Origin: Actinocatenispora sp036503555
Lineage (GTDB): Bacteria; Actinomycetota; Actinomycetes; Mycobacteriales; Micromonosporaceae
Length of the DNA: 64,000 nucleotides
NCBI GenBank assembly: GCA_036503555.1
Contig: DASXWQ010000026.1
Location: 1 to 64,000 of the forward strand
Direction: 5' to 3'
The notes under the pieces: generated by a model
Databases searched by the model: none
Told to the model about the DNA's origin: nothing
Seen by the model: only the letters and a program-made list of their open reading frames with translations
In this document: positions 53,251 to 61,197 of the stretch, one piece after another
Layout of the letters: the number at the start of each line of letters is the position of its first letter
How positions within the stretch are numbered: position 1 is the first letter of the stretch
Position numbers and translations under genes: made by a program

Positions 53251-54447
53251 GTGTACCGATCACTCGTCGTCCTCGCCGCCGGAATGTTCGCCATCGGCAC
53301 CGACAGCTTCGTCATCGCCGGCATCCTGCCGAACGCTGCGCACTCCCTCGGTGTCGCGATCGGCACCGCTGGCTGGCTGCTCACCGCGTACGCCTTCACC
53401 TACGCCGTCCTCGGCCCCGTCATGGCGGCGCTCACTTCCCGTTGGCCGCGCCGCGCCCTGTTTCTCGTCGGGTTCGCCATCTTCACCACCGGCAACCTCG
53501 TCACCGCCGTCGCTCCGGTCTTCGGCGTGGCCCTGGCGGCACGGGCGCTCGCCGGGCTCGGCGGCGCCATGGTCACCCCCGCCGCCGTCGCCGCGGCCGC
53601 CGCGCTCGCGGCACCGGAGCGTCGCGGCCGCGCCATCGCCGCGGTCATGACCGGCCTCAGTGCCGCGACCGCGCTGGGGGCGCCCATCGGCACGGCAATC
53701 GCCAGCCTTACTGGCGACTGGCGCGCCACGATGCTGTTCGTCTCCGCACTCGGCGTACTGGCCGCCGCAGGCATAGCCCTGTTCCTGCCCCCGATACCAA
53801 CACCCCCGGCAGTGCCGCTGCGTACCCGCGTTGCCCCGCTCGCCGACCGCCGCATCGGCCTGACCCTGCTGACCACCCTGCTGGTCTACACGGGCCTGTA
53901 CACCGTCTACTCCTTCATCGGCGAAAGCCTCGACCGCGCTACCGGCGGCAGCGGCACCACCCTCGCCGCCCTGCTGTTCGTGTGGGGGCTGGCCGCCACC
54001 GCCGGAACGCTCGGCTCGGGCCGTCTGATCGACCGATTCGGTAGCCGGCGCATCATCAACGCCGCGATCATCGTGGCGGCAGCCGACTTTGCCCTGCTGC
54101 CGTGGACGAGCGCACATCTGACCTCCGCCATCGCGGCCCTCCTCCTGTGGGGTGTCTGCGGATGGGGACTCCTGGCACCACAGACCCATCGCCTGATCAC
54201 GGCCAGGCCAGCGTCGGCACCCCTGCTCACCGGCCTTGCCTCGGCCATGGTCTACGTCGGCGTCTCGATCGCCCCGGTGGCCGGCCAGGCCGGGATGGCA
54301 TGGTGTGGCGCGCACTGGCTCGGCCCCGTCGGTGCCTCGTTCATCGCTCTCGGCCTCGGGGCGGCGGAAGCGGCGCACGCCGCCATTCGCCGCCACGCGC
54401 GGCCCAATGAACCCGCGGCGCAGTCTCCACCTTTGCCGGTCAACTAG
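53251..54447 (+). CDS. MFS efflux transporter (Bcr/AraJ-like)
   Basis: 398 residues, 12 helices, beginning at GTG 53251: RSLVVLAAGMFAIGTDSFVI, AGILPNAAHSLGVAIGTAGW, motif A-like ALTSRWPRRALFL, and the antiporter-type helix ATALGAPIGTAIASLTGDWR (G-x-P near a W-R). The DHA1-family ARAJ/YdhP subgroup has this beginning ('..G.FAIGT..FVI.G.LP'). Its promoter carries the same operator as the Rrf2 gene, so the pair forms an inducible efflux cassette. Confidence 0.9.
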   Translation: MYRSLVVLAAGMFAIGTDSFVIAGILPNAAHSLGVAIGTAGWLLTAYAFTYAVLGPVMAALTSRWPRRALFLVGFAIFTTGNLVTAVAPVFGVALAARALAGLGGAMVTPAAVAAAAALAAPERRGRAIAAVMTGLSAATALGAPIGTAIASLTGDWRATMLFVSALGVLAAAGIALFLPPIPTPPAVPLRTRVAPLADRRIGLTLLTTLLVYTGLYTVYSFIGESLDRATGGSGTTLAALLFVWGLAATAGTLGSGRLIDRFGSRRIINAAIIVAAADFALLPWTSAHLTSAIAALLLWGVCGWGLLAPQTHRLITARPASAPLLTGLASAMVYVGVSIAPVAGQAGMAWCGAHWLGPVGASFIALGLGAAEAAHAAIRRHARPNEPAAQSPPLPVN

Positions 54448-55215
54448 GGCCTGTTTCTAATGTGGTGATGGGTCGTTGATGGTGTGCGGGTCGTGGTGAT
54501 CTGCCTGAGGGGCAGTGGCGGTGGTGGGAGCCGTTGTTGCCGGCGGGTTCTGGGATGGGTAGGCCGGTGCGTGATCGGCGTCAGGTGATAGACGGGATCC
54601 GGTGGCGGGTGCGTGCTGGCACGCCGTGGCGTGATGTTCCGGCCCGGTACGGCCTTGGCAGACCTGTTACAAGCTGTTCCGGGCGTGGCAGCGGGACGGC
54701 ACGTGGCAGCGCATCCTGTCGCGGTTGCAGGCGGAGGCTGATGCCGCGGGCATCATCTGTTGGGACGTATCGGTGGACTCCACGATCATGCGTGCCCATC
54801 GCCACGCGGCTGGGGCCAGCAAAAGGGGATCGGCAGGTAGAGCCGCCCGCACCGATGGGCATCGAGCCCAACGATCACGCGTTGGGGCGGTCGCGGGGCG
54901 GCTGGGGCCGGGCAGACCCAGATGCCGGCCGGGTCGGGTGTTGGCCGACAAGGCGTACTCGTCTCGGGGCAACCGTGCTGTTCTGCGACGGCGAGGCATC
55001 CCGGCCACCATCGCCGAACCATCAGACCAGGCACGACATCGCACACGCCGTGGACCAGCCGGAGGCCGCCCACCCACCTTCGACGCTGGCATCTACCGGC
55101 AGCGTCACGCCGTGGAATGCGGCATCAACCGACTCAAACGCCATCGCGCTGTCGCGACCCGGTACGACAAGCTCGCCGTCCGATACCTCGCCACCATCCA
55201 CATCGCCGCCGCCCG
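54448..55215 (+). mobile_element. IS5-family element with decayed transposase
   Basis: It starts with GGGCCTGTTTCTAATGTGG, an IS5-like left end. The transposase is split over frames: WWEPLLPAGSGMGRPVRDRR, QVIDGIRWRVRAGTPWRDVP, a one-base loss, then WQTCYKLFRAWQRDGTWQRI, LSRLQAEADAAGIICWDVSV DSTIMRAHRH (first Asp). After an internal deletion come VLADKAYSSRGNRAVLRRRG (second Asp), YRQRHAVECGINRLKRHRAV (Glu) and ATRYDKLAVRYLATIHIAAA. No matching right end is seen; the sequence passes directly into the recombinase gene. Confidence 0.8.
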
Positions 55216-55683
55216 CCCTTGCTGCCTTTGGCCTCGGCGGCCCGCAGCCCGTCGTAGGTCAGCTCGCGCTGGAGGTCGCGTTGGAGTTCGCCGGCGGCGG
55301 CGAGGGTCTGCACCATGAACTTCACCGTGGACAGCAACTCGCCGGTGCGCTGGTGGGCGGACGGTGAGGTCCATCGCGGAGAACGCGCCGTCGTGGATGC
55401 GCAGGGCGACCTGGTCGCGGTGGAGGACGTCGAGCACGTCAAGGATGTGGCCGGTGCCGCGTACGAGGCGGAACATCTCGGAGATGTGCACGGTGTCGCC
55501 CGGCCGCGCATAGGTGAGCAGTTCGCGGAACTTCGGGCGCTGAAGGGGGTGGAGACGGCTGGAGGTGCCGCCGTCCTCCTCGAAGACGACCGGGTCTTCG
55601 ATGCCGGCCTCGTCCAGGACGAGGTTCTGCCGGGCGGTTGACTGCTGGTCGGTCGAGACCCGCTTGTAGACCAGGTTCGCCAT
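55216..55683 (-). pseudogene. Serine recombinase (resolvase) cut by the IS5 element
   Basis: ATG 55683 opens ANLVYKRVSTDQQSTARQNL with the catalytic Ser in Y-x-R-V-S-T, then GGTSSRLHPLQRPKFRELLT, YARPGDTVHISEMFRLVRGT. After DGAFSAMDLT a frameshift (about 55370) moves to LLSTVKFMVQTLAAAGELQR and LTYDGLRAAEAKGSKGGRRR. The DNA-binding helix-turn-helix that should follow is replaced by the IS5 element. A dead resolvase/invertase. Confidence 0.8.
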
Positions 55684-55899
55684 TCGGGGTCCCTTCCGTA
55701 CGGAGAATCGGACCTATCTGTCGCCAAACCCTGTCAGCAATCACCATCGGATCTGATTGGATTCGCGCCGCCTCGAACCGCCGGATTGCACGGACGCGTC
55801 GCCCGCCTGTCGTCAAACGAACGTTTGCCGACAGGTATCACGGGTGAAGGCGTCGCGGTCTTTGGCATTGCGCGTCAGTTTGGAACTTCCGGCTTCGGG

Positions 55900-56535
55900 T
55901 CAGGCCGGCGGGTTGGGGGTGTATCTGGCGAGCATGGTCTGGACGGCTTCTTCGACGGCGTTGTGGATGTCGGAGGTTGCGGGGTTCCAGCTGGTCAGCA
56001 GCATGCGGGGCCACAGGACGTAGTTGGCGATCATGCCGAGGAACTGGTTCGCGGCGCTCTCAGCGTCGGGCACATCAGCGTTGCCCGCCTCATGCTCGGA
56101 TTCCAAGTAGTGCTGGACGGAGGCGAAGTAGGGAAGTTTGCCGAGCTGGAACTGCATCCGTCCCAGCTCGGGGAAACGAGGCAGTTCGGCGATGACGATC
56201 CGGAACAGGCCTGCCATGCGGGGCTGGCCGATCAGGTCGGCGTAGCGGTGGCCGATGGCTGTCAGCCCGGAGCGCAGATCTCCCGCCTGTGGCCGCGCGG
56301 CGGTATCGCCGGCGTCGCGCTGCCAGGACTCGATGACGATGGCCTCGAAGAGGGCCGCCTTGGTGGGGAACTGCTTGAACAGGGTGGACTTCGAGACCCT
56401 GGCCGCTTCGGCGATCCGTGCGAGGGAGGTGCCGTCGTAGCCGCGTTCCAAGAACAGTTCTGTGGCCGCGGAGGTGATCGCCTCGCGCTTCTGCTGGGCG
56501 AGCCTGCGGTGATGCGCGGTGAGTTCTGCTGCCAT
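55900..56535 (-). CDS. TetR-family transcriptional regulator
   Basis: 211 residues. N-terminal helix-turn-helix: REAITSAATELFLERGYDGT, SLARIAEAARVSKSTLFKQF PTKAALFEA. The C-terminal half is a helical TetR_C_7/AefR-like ligand domain (LFRIVIAELPRFPELGRMQF, NQFLGMIANYVLWPRMLLTS). It is divergent from the SDR gene at 56682, with two matching palindromes between them; it should repress both. Confidence 0.92.
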   Translation of the reverse strand: MAAELTAHHRRLAQQKREAITSAATELFLERGYDGTSLARIAEAARVSKSTLFKQFPTKAALFEAIVIESWQRDAGDTAARPQAGDLRSGLTAIGHRYADLIGQPRMAGLFRIVIAELPRFPELGRMQFQLGKLPYFASVQHYLESEHEAGNADVPDAESAANQFLGMIANYVLWPRMLLTSWNPATSDIHNAVEEAVQTMLARYTPNPPA

Positions 56536-56556
56536 GCGGAGAGTATGCCGCAGCCC

Positions 56557-56582
56557 CGAGGCGAGTCACTTGACTCGCCTCG
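56557..56582. promoter_or_regulatory. TetR operator 1: 26-bp near-perfect palindrome
   Basis: Arms CGAGGCGAGTCA and TGACTCGCCTCG are perfect complements around a 2-nt centre, 22 nt upstream of the TetR start. Core GCGAGTC-N4-GACTCGC, shared with the second site. Confidence 0.75.
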
Positions 56583-56609
56583 GGGGGCCGCTTACGCTGC
56601 ACCAGCAAG

Positions 56610-56627
56610 GCGAGTCGAGTGACTCGC
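56610..56627. promoter_or_regulatory. TetR operator 2
   Basis: GCGAGTC-GAGT-GACTCGC repeats the core of operator 1, 49 nt away centre to centre and 55 nt before the SDR start. Confidence 0.75.
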
Positions 56628-56681
56628 ATCTGATCTGTGGCACCTGGGCGCATCCTGGTTGCCGCATGGTGGAGGAAGTTC

Positions 56682-57440
56682 ATGACAGTCGACAAGATCG
56701 CTTTGGTGACCGGTGCGAATCGCGGCCTCGGGCGCAGCTCGGCCATCGCCCTGGCCACACGCGGGGTGCGCGTCGTGGTCACCCACCGCGGTGATGTGGC
56801 CGGGGCTGAGAAGACGGTGGAACAAGTGCAGGCCGTGGGTGGGACGGCCGCTGTTCTCCGGCTCGACATCAGCGACGTCTCCTCCTTCGCGTCCTTCACC
56901 TCCGAACTGGGCGCGCAGCTGGAGCGCTGGGGTACTTCGCGGCTCGACATCCTGGTCAACAACGCGGGAGTGGGAGTCTTCGGGCCGCTGGAGACTGTCA
57001 CGATCGACGACTTCGACACGGTGATGGGCACCAACGTCCGGGGCACATTCTTCCTCATCCAGTCGCTCGTGCCGCTGCTGGCGCAGGGCGGTCAGGTCAT
57101 CAACGTTTCGACGTCACTGACCCGCCACACCAGCCCCGCCACCTCGGTCTACTCCGCATCGAAGGCTGCCGTCGAAGCTCTGAGCCGCACCCTCGCCGCA
57201 GAACTCGGACCTCACGGCATCCGGGTCAACTCCATCGCCCCAGGGCCGACCGCCACCGACTTCAACGGCGGAGCGATGCGGGACGACGCCGGAATGCGCC
57301 AGGTTCTGGCTGGGCAGACCGCGCTCGGCCGCGTCGGCGAACCTGAGGAGATCGGTGACGCCATCGCCACGCTGGCCTCCGAGGGACTGCGCTGGGTCAC
57401 CGCCCAGCGCATCGAGGTCTCCGGCGGCGCCCTCCTGTGA
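56682..57440 (+). CDS. Short-chain dehydrogenase/reductase
   Basis: 252 residues, complete SDR: ALVTGANRGLGRSSAIALAT, LDILVNNAGVGVFGPLETVT, catalytic Ser in NVSTSLTR, catalytic YSASK, GIRVNSIAPGPTATDF and VTAQRIEVSGGALL. ATG 56682 follows GGAGGAAG. It is probably induced when the divergent TetR regulator releases the two palindromic operators; the substrate is unknown. Confidence 0.92.
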   Translation: MTVDKIALVTGANRGLGRSSAIALATRGVRVVVTHRGDVAGAEKTVEQVQAVGGTAAVLRLDISDVSSFASFTSELGAQLERWGTSRLDILVNNAGVGVFGPLETVTIDDFDTVMGTNVRGTFFLIQSLVPLLAQGGQVINVSTSLTRHTSPATSVYSASKAAVEALSRTLAAELGPHGIRVNSIAPGPTATDFNGGAMRDDAGMRQVLAGQTALGRVGEPEEIGDAIATLASEGLRWVTAQRIEVSGGALL

Positions 57441-57485
57441 CGCCGGGCAACGGCCGGTACGGAAGCAGGCAGTGACGGCCCCAAC

Positions 57486-59360
57486 TCACTCCGAGCCGAC
57501 CGACTCGTCCTCATCCTCGTCCAGCTCTGGCGCATCAGGGTTCCGAAACGGGCGTAGGGCGCCGGCAACCGGAACGCTGGCGGTGAAGCTGTCGCGGCCG
57601 AGCAGATTCAGGTTCTTGTGCTTGAGCGGGAGAGCCGGGCGATGTCGTCCTCGCGGATCTCGTGTCCCTCGGCTCGGAGCTGGCGACGGCGGCGTCGATG
57701 TAGCGGGTCGTCCAGAGCACGATGGCGTTGAGGACCAAGCCGAGCGCGCCGAGCTGGTCCTCCATCCCGTCGCGGTATGCCTGGTGGATGGTGCCGCGCT
57801 TGCCGTGGCACACGTCCCGCGCGAGTTTGTGACGAGACTCCTGCACGGTGAGCTGGCGGTTCATCTGGCGGCGGTAGGTGTCGTCCACCGGGTCGACCAC
57901 GCGTAGCAGGTGCTCGGTCTTGGCGATCCGCCCGTACTCGGCGAACGCCGCCCCGAGCGGGGTCGGGCGCCCCTCGCGTCCGAACATGCGCAGCAGGTCG
58001 TAGGCGCGGACTTGGTTGGTGACCACGGAACCGGCGACCTTCAGCATGTCCGGCCAGTGCATGATTACCTTGTTCAGGTTGACCCGGTTGCGGGCCAGGT
58101 CCTCCACCGCGCCGTAGTGGCCAGTCTCGACACCGGGCATCGTGGCCCGCCAGAACCGCTGGTCGTCCAGGTCGCGACACCTGGGGCTGAAGTTGTAGCC
58201 GAGGATCTTGAACAGGCCGAACACCATGTCGGAGTACGGCGCGTTGTCGGTCGCCACCATCTCCGGCTTCACCCCACCGTCGAGGTTCAGCAGGGATGTG
58301 CAGGGAGTCGCGCGGGGTGCCGGGGACGACCATCTGCCCGATGCCCGCGACCTGGTCGTTGACGGCGTTGAGCCAGGTGATGCCCCGCTTGAACCCGAAG
58401 TACTTCGGCGACGGCGCCGCGTTCACGCTCCGGACGGGAACGACAAACCGCAGCCCGTCCACGGAGGCGAGCAGCCCGTCGCCCCAGAACTGCACGACCG
58501 GGATCTCGGCCTGGGCTGCGATCAGCGCGGCGTTCGCGCCGAGCTTGTCGACGTTCAGCTTCACCCGCCCGTCGCCCTGCACCTCGATGGACACCTTCGC
58601 CGCCGGCCCCGCCTCCTGAAGGCGTTCGGCGAGCTGCTTCCACCCGGCGTCCAGGCCCCGCACCAGCTCCGCCAAGTGCTGCTCGACGGGCATGTCCAGG
58701 CTCAGCCCGGCCAGCACGTCCTCCTTGACCGCCGCCCAGTCGGGACCGTCCATCAGGCGGGCGCGCGGGTTGGACCATCGGGGCGAGGGCGAGGCGAAGA
58801 CGTCGCGGTTGTTCAGGGCCCGGTGCAGTTGCTCCAGCACGCACGCCACGTACGCGTCCCGGTCCACCGCGCCGTGCGGCAGGTCGGGGTTGGCGTACAC
58901 CGCCTTGCGTCACGCCGGCGGCACGAGCTTGTCGTCCACCTCGCGCGGCAGCAGCGGCTTCACCCCCACCTTCCGCCGCGCCAGCGCCGGAAGGCCCCGC
59001 ACCCCGGCCAGGACCGCTTCCCGGCGCTCGCCGCGTCCAGCGCCTTCGACTCGCCCAGCAGCGCGAGGAACGGGCGCACCGTGGCGTACCGGGTCGCCAG
59101 CGCGGCCTGCATGGCGACGTCGGCCGTGTTCTCGTCCTCGGGCACCAGGGTCACCACGGTGGCCGCGGCGCTCGTCACAGCGGCGCGCGGGGCGACCTCC
59201 TCCACCGCCGCCCACAGCGCGGCGACGTCCAGGTCTGTGCCGTGCTCCTCGACCAGCTCCAGCTCCTCGAACAGCACCTTCGCCGCCCGCGCGAGCGTGC
59301 GCGAGGCCTTCTCCAGCTGCGGCGGCGTCGACAGGCGCTCCTTCTCCGTCTTGCGCTTAA
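57486..59360 (-). mobile_element. Tn3-family transposase, multiply frameshifted remnant
   Basis: Pieces of a Tn3 transposase appear in order on the minus strand: RTLARAAKVLFEELELVEEH, LPREVDDKLVPPA, DAYVACVLEQLHRALNNRDV, GITWLNAVNDQVAGIGQMVV, KPEMVATDNAPYSDMVFGLF, KILGYNFSPRCRDLDDQRFW (catalytic region), RQMNRQLTVQESRHKLARDV, LGLVLNAIVLWTTRYIDAAV, and the tail FRNPDAPELDEDEDESVGSE. At least three frameshifts are needed, at about 58910, 58290 and 57640. No 38-bp terminal repeats were recognised. The 5' end abuts the SRAP fragment. Confidence 0.85.
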
Positions 59361-59500
59361 CGCCCGCGCCGAAACCGCCGGCACCAGCCGCCTGTTCACC
59401 ACCGCGGTCCGCGGCGGCCGGCTCGTGGTGCCGATGGACGGCTGGCACGGCCCATCGGCCGCGCGGTCGGCAACTACCGGATCACGGTGTCGATCTTCCG
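59361..59500 (+). pseudogene. Internally deleted fragment of the SRAP gene
   Basis: Bases from about 59364 to 59440 almost match 27482-27570 of the intact SRAP gene, encoding NARAETAGTSRLFTTAVRGG and VVPMDGW. Immediately after, the sequence resumes similarity to the distal part (GRAVGSYRNE region near 27870-27900), so roughly 290 bp are missing and the frame changes. The Cys2 start and the catalytic His are absent. Confidence 0.8.
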
Positions 59501-59647
59501 CTGACGGGAACCCGCCCTGCGGTTCGGGACCGCGCACGGCTTCCGGCCGGTTGACCCTCCACCGCGCCGGGCGTACGCCACCGCGGCCACCCAGCCGAAC
59601 ATGCAGTTCCACAACCTGATCGTGGATACCAGCGGGAACGAGAACCG

Positions 59648-60082
59648 TCAGTCCGTGGCGATGCCCCGGGCGACGAGAGCCTCTGCGAGGCGGGGCGACA
59701 GGATCGCGCAGTCGTGGGCGCCGGTGATGCGGGTGAGGTTCGGCAGCAAGACAAGGTCGTCGAGCGAGTGGACATCGAACTGGTCGCCCTCGCCGTCCCA
59801 GGCCGGGCAGCATTCGAAGTACACCTGGCTTCCGCCATCGACGTAGAGGCTCGTCACGCCAGCGAGCAACTCCTCGCCGATCACCACGCCCTCGAAATGG
59901 GTCCGCGACTCGTCCAGGATCGTGGACTCCAAGCCGTGGTCGAGTACGTACGACTGGGCGTCCCCGATGCCTCTTTCCGCCATGCGGGCGTCGATGCTGA
60001 AGGGCGGCGTGAGCGTCCGGTCGTCGTACATCAGCTTGTCGATGACGAGCAGTTTGAAGTTGAAGTCCTGGAAGGCGGCCAT
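59648..60082 (-). CDS. DUF6892-like protein
   Basis: 144 residues: AAFQDFNFKLLVIDKLMYDD, ESRTHFEGVVIGEELLAGVT, SLYVDGGSQVYFECCPAWDG and FDVHSLDDLVLLPNLTRITG. The 'F.DFNFKL.VI..LMY', 'DGG..VY....P.WDGE.D.F.V.S..DL.LLPNL' pattern fits the DUF6892 family, which is found across bacteria near immunity-type genes. Function unknown. ATG 60082 gives the family's start. Confidence 0.65.
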   Translation of the reverse strand: MAAFQDFNFKLLVIDKLMYDDRTLTPPFSIDARMAERGIGDAQSYVLDHGLESTILDESRTHFEGVVIGEELLAGVTSLYVDGGSQVYFECCPAWDGEGDQFDVHSLDDLVLLPNLTRITGAHDCAILSPRLAEALVARGIATD

Positions 60083-60207
60083 CCGAAAGGACTACCACGC
60101 CTGCCTGCCAGCACGGTTCGGCAGGCATGCGACACGCGGCGGGCGGAGGCCGGTACCGACGCCGGCGGCCCGCACCCGGGTCACGGGTACGGGCCGCGCG
60201 GGGTGGG

Positions 60208-60510
60208 TCACTTGATCTTGTCGACGCACTTCTGGGAGGCGGCGTCGGCGTCCTTGCCGTCCAGCCCGCCGACGTAGTCGACCCGGATCTTGCCGTCGAC
60301 GTACTTCTGCAGGTCGTCCTTGTCGCCGTACTTGAGCATGACGTCGGCCATGCAGTCGGTGACGGAGTCCGGGACCCCCTTGAGGTCCGACTCGGTCTTC
60401 AGCTTGTCCTTCAGCGCCGCCTTGTCGACGCCGCCGCAGGCGGTCAGGCCGAGCGCGAGGCCGAGCCCGGTGGTGGCGAGGACGACGGTACGAACGAGGG
60501 TGCTGCGCAA
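60208..60510 (-). CDS. Small putative lipoprotein
   Basis: 100 residues: an N-terminal signal with lipobox LTAC (Cys25) after a hydrophobic stretch (TVVLATTGLGLALG), then a mature helical part with two further Cys (VTDCMADVMLKYG and ASQKCVDKIK) that may pair. No known domain. It lies 39 nt downstream of the membrane-protein gene on the same strand, so the two may share a transcript. Confidence 0.75.
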   Translation of the reverse strand: MRSTLVRTVVLATTGLGLALGLTACGGVDKAALKDKLKTESDLKGVPDSVTDCMADVMLKYGDKDDLQKYVDGKIRVDYVGGLDGKDADAASQKCVDKIK

Positions 60511-60549
60511 TGCTCTGCCTTTCGGGGGTGTGGGTTCGTGCGGGGACGG

Positions 60550-61080
60550 TCAGGCGGTACGGGCGGCCTTGCGGGCCTTGGCGTACCGGCCGCTGGCCGG
60601 CAGGAACAGCAGGATCGGCACGGCGAGCGACAGCACGACCAGCAGGGCCGTGGTGACGGTGAGTCCGGCCGGGCCGGAGCCGATGGTCGCCAGCCGCGTC
60701 GTGTCGCTGAGCAGCAGGATCACGGTGACCAGGACCCGAGCCCAGGTGGCGCCGTTGCGGGCGAAGACCGCGAACAGCAGCACGAACCCGATCGCGACCA
60801 GGTCCAGCACGACCCGGTTGACCAGCAGCCCGTACGCGGTGTCGACCGCGTCGGCGTGGTCGAACGCGCCGGCGGCGTTCTCGGTCAGGTAGGCGCTGCC
60901 GGCCTGCTCGACGAAGTCGCGGCCGGTCGCGAAGACGACGACGGCGCCGACGACGGCGACGAGCATCGCGGTCAGCGTCGCGTACCACGCGAGGCGCAGT
61001 GAGGTGGGTCGGGTGGCCGGCGGCGCCGCGGGCACGACGCCCCTGGTGGGCGCGGTGTAGGCCGGCTGTTGTGTTGCCAT
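60550..61080 (-). CDS. Four-helix membrane protein of unknown function
   Basis: 176 residues: a Pro/Thr-rich cytoplasmic tail, then TM1 LAWYATLTAMLVAVVGAVVV, a loop with TENAAGAFDHADAVDTAYGL, TM2 DLVAIGFVLLFAVFARNGA, TM3 ARVLVTVILLLSDTTRLATI and TM4 TTALLVVLSLAVPILLFLP, ending in a basic tail. The A-R-N-G-A-x-W-A-R-V loop is common in small actinobacterial membrane proteins. ATG 61080 starts MATQQPAYT; open frame further upstream is not used. Confidence 0.75.
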   Translation of the reverse strand: MATQQPAYTAPTRGVVPAAPPATRPTSLRLAWYATLTAMLVAVVGAVVVFATGRDFVEQAGSAYLTENAAGAFDHADAVDTAYGLLVNRVVLDLVAIGFVLLFAVFARNGATWARVLVTVILLLSDTTRLATIGSGPAGLTVTTALLVVLSLAVPILLFLPASGRYAKARKAARTA

Positions 61081-61197
61081 GGTGGGGATGCGCTCCAGAC
61101 ATGAGGTGCGGGAGGACCTCGTCCTCCCCTGGTGCGCAGAGTCTCGGTCGCCCCGCCACACCACCACCACACGGCCGCCACACGCGCCGCTGGCGGC

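Noticed and set aside
53260..54396. Leftward 378-codon frame over the MFS gene
   Set aside because: Gly/Arg/Asp-rich antisense shadow of a transporter with clear membrane helices.
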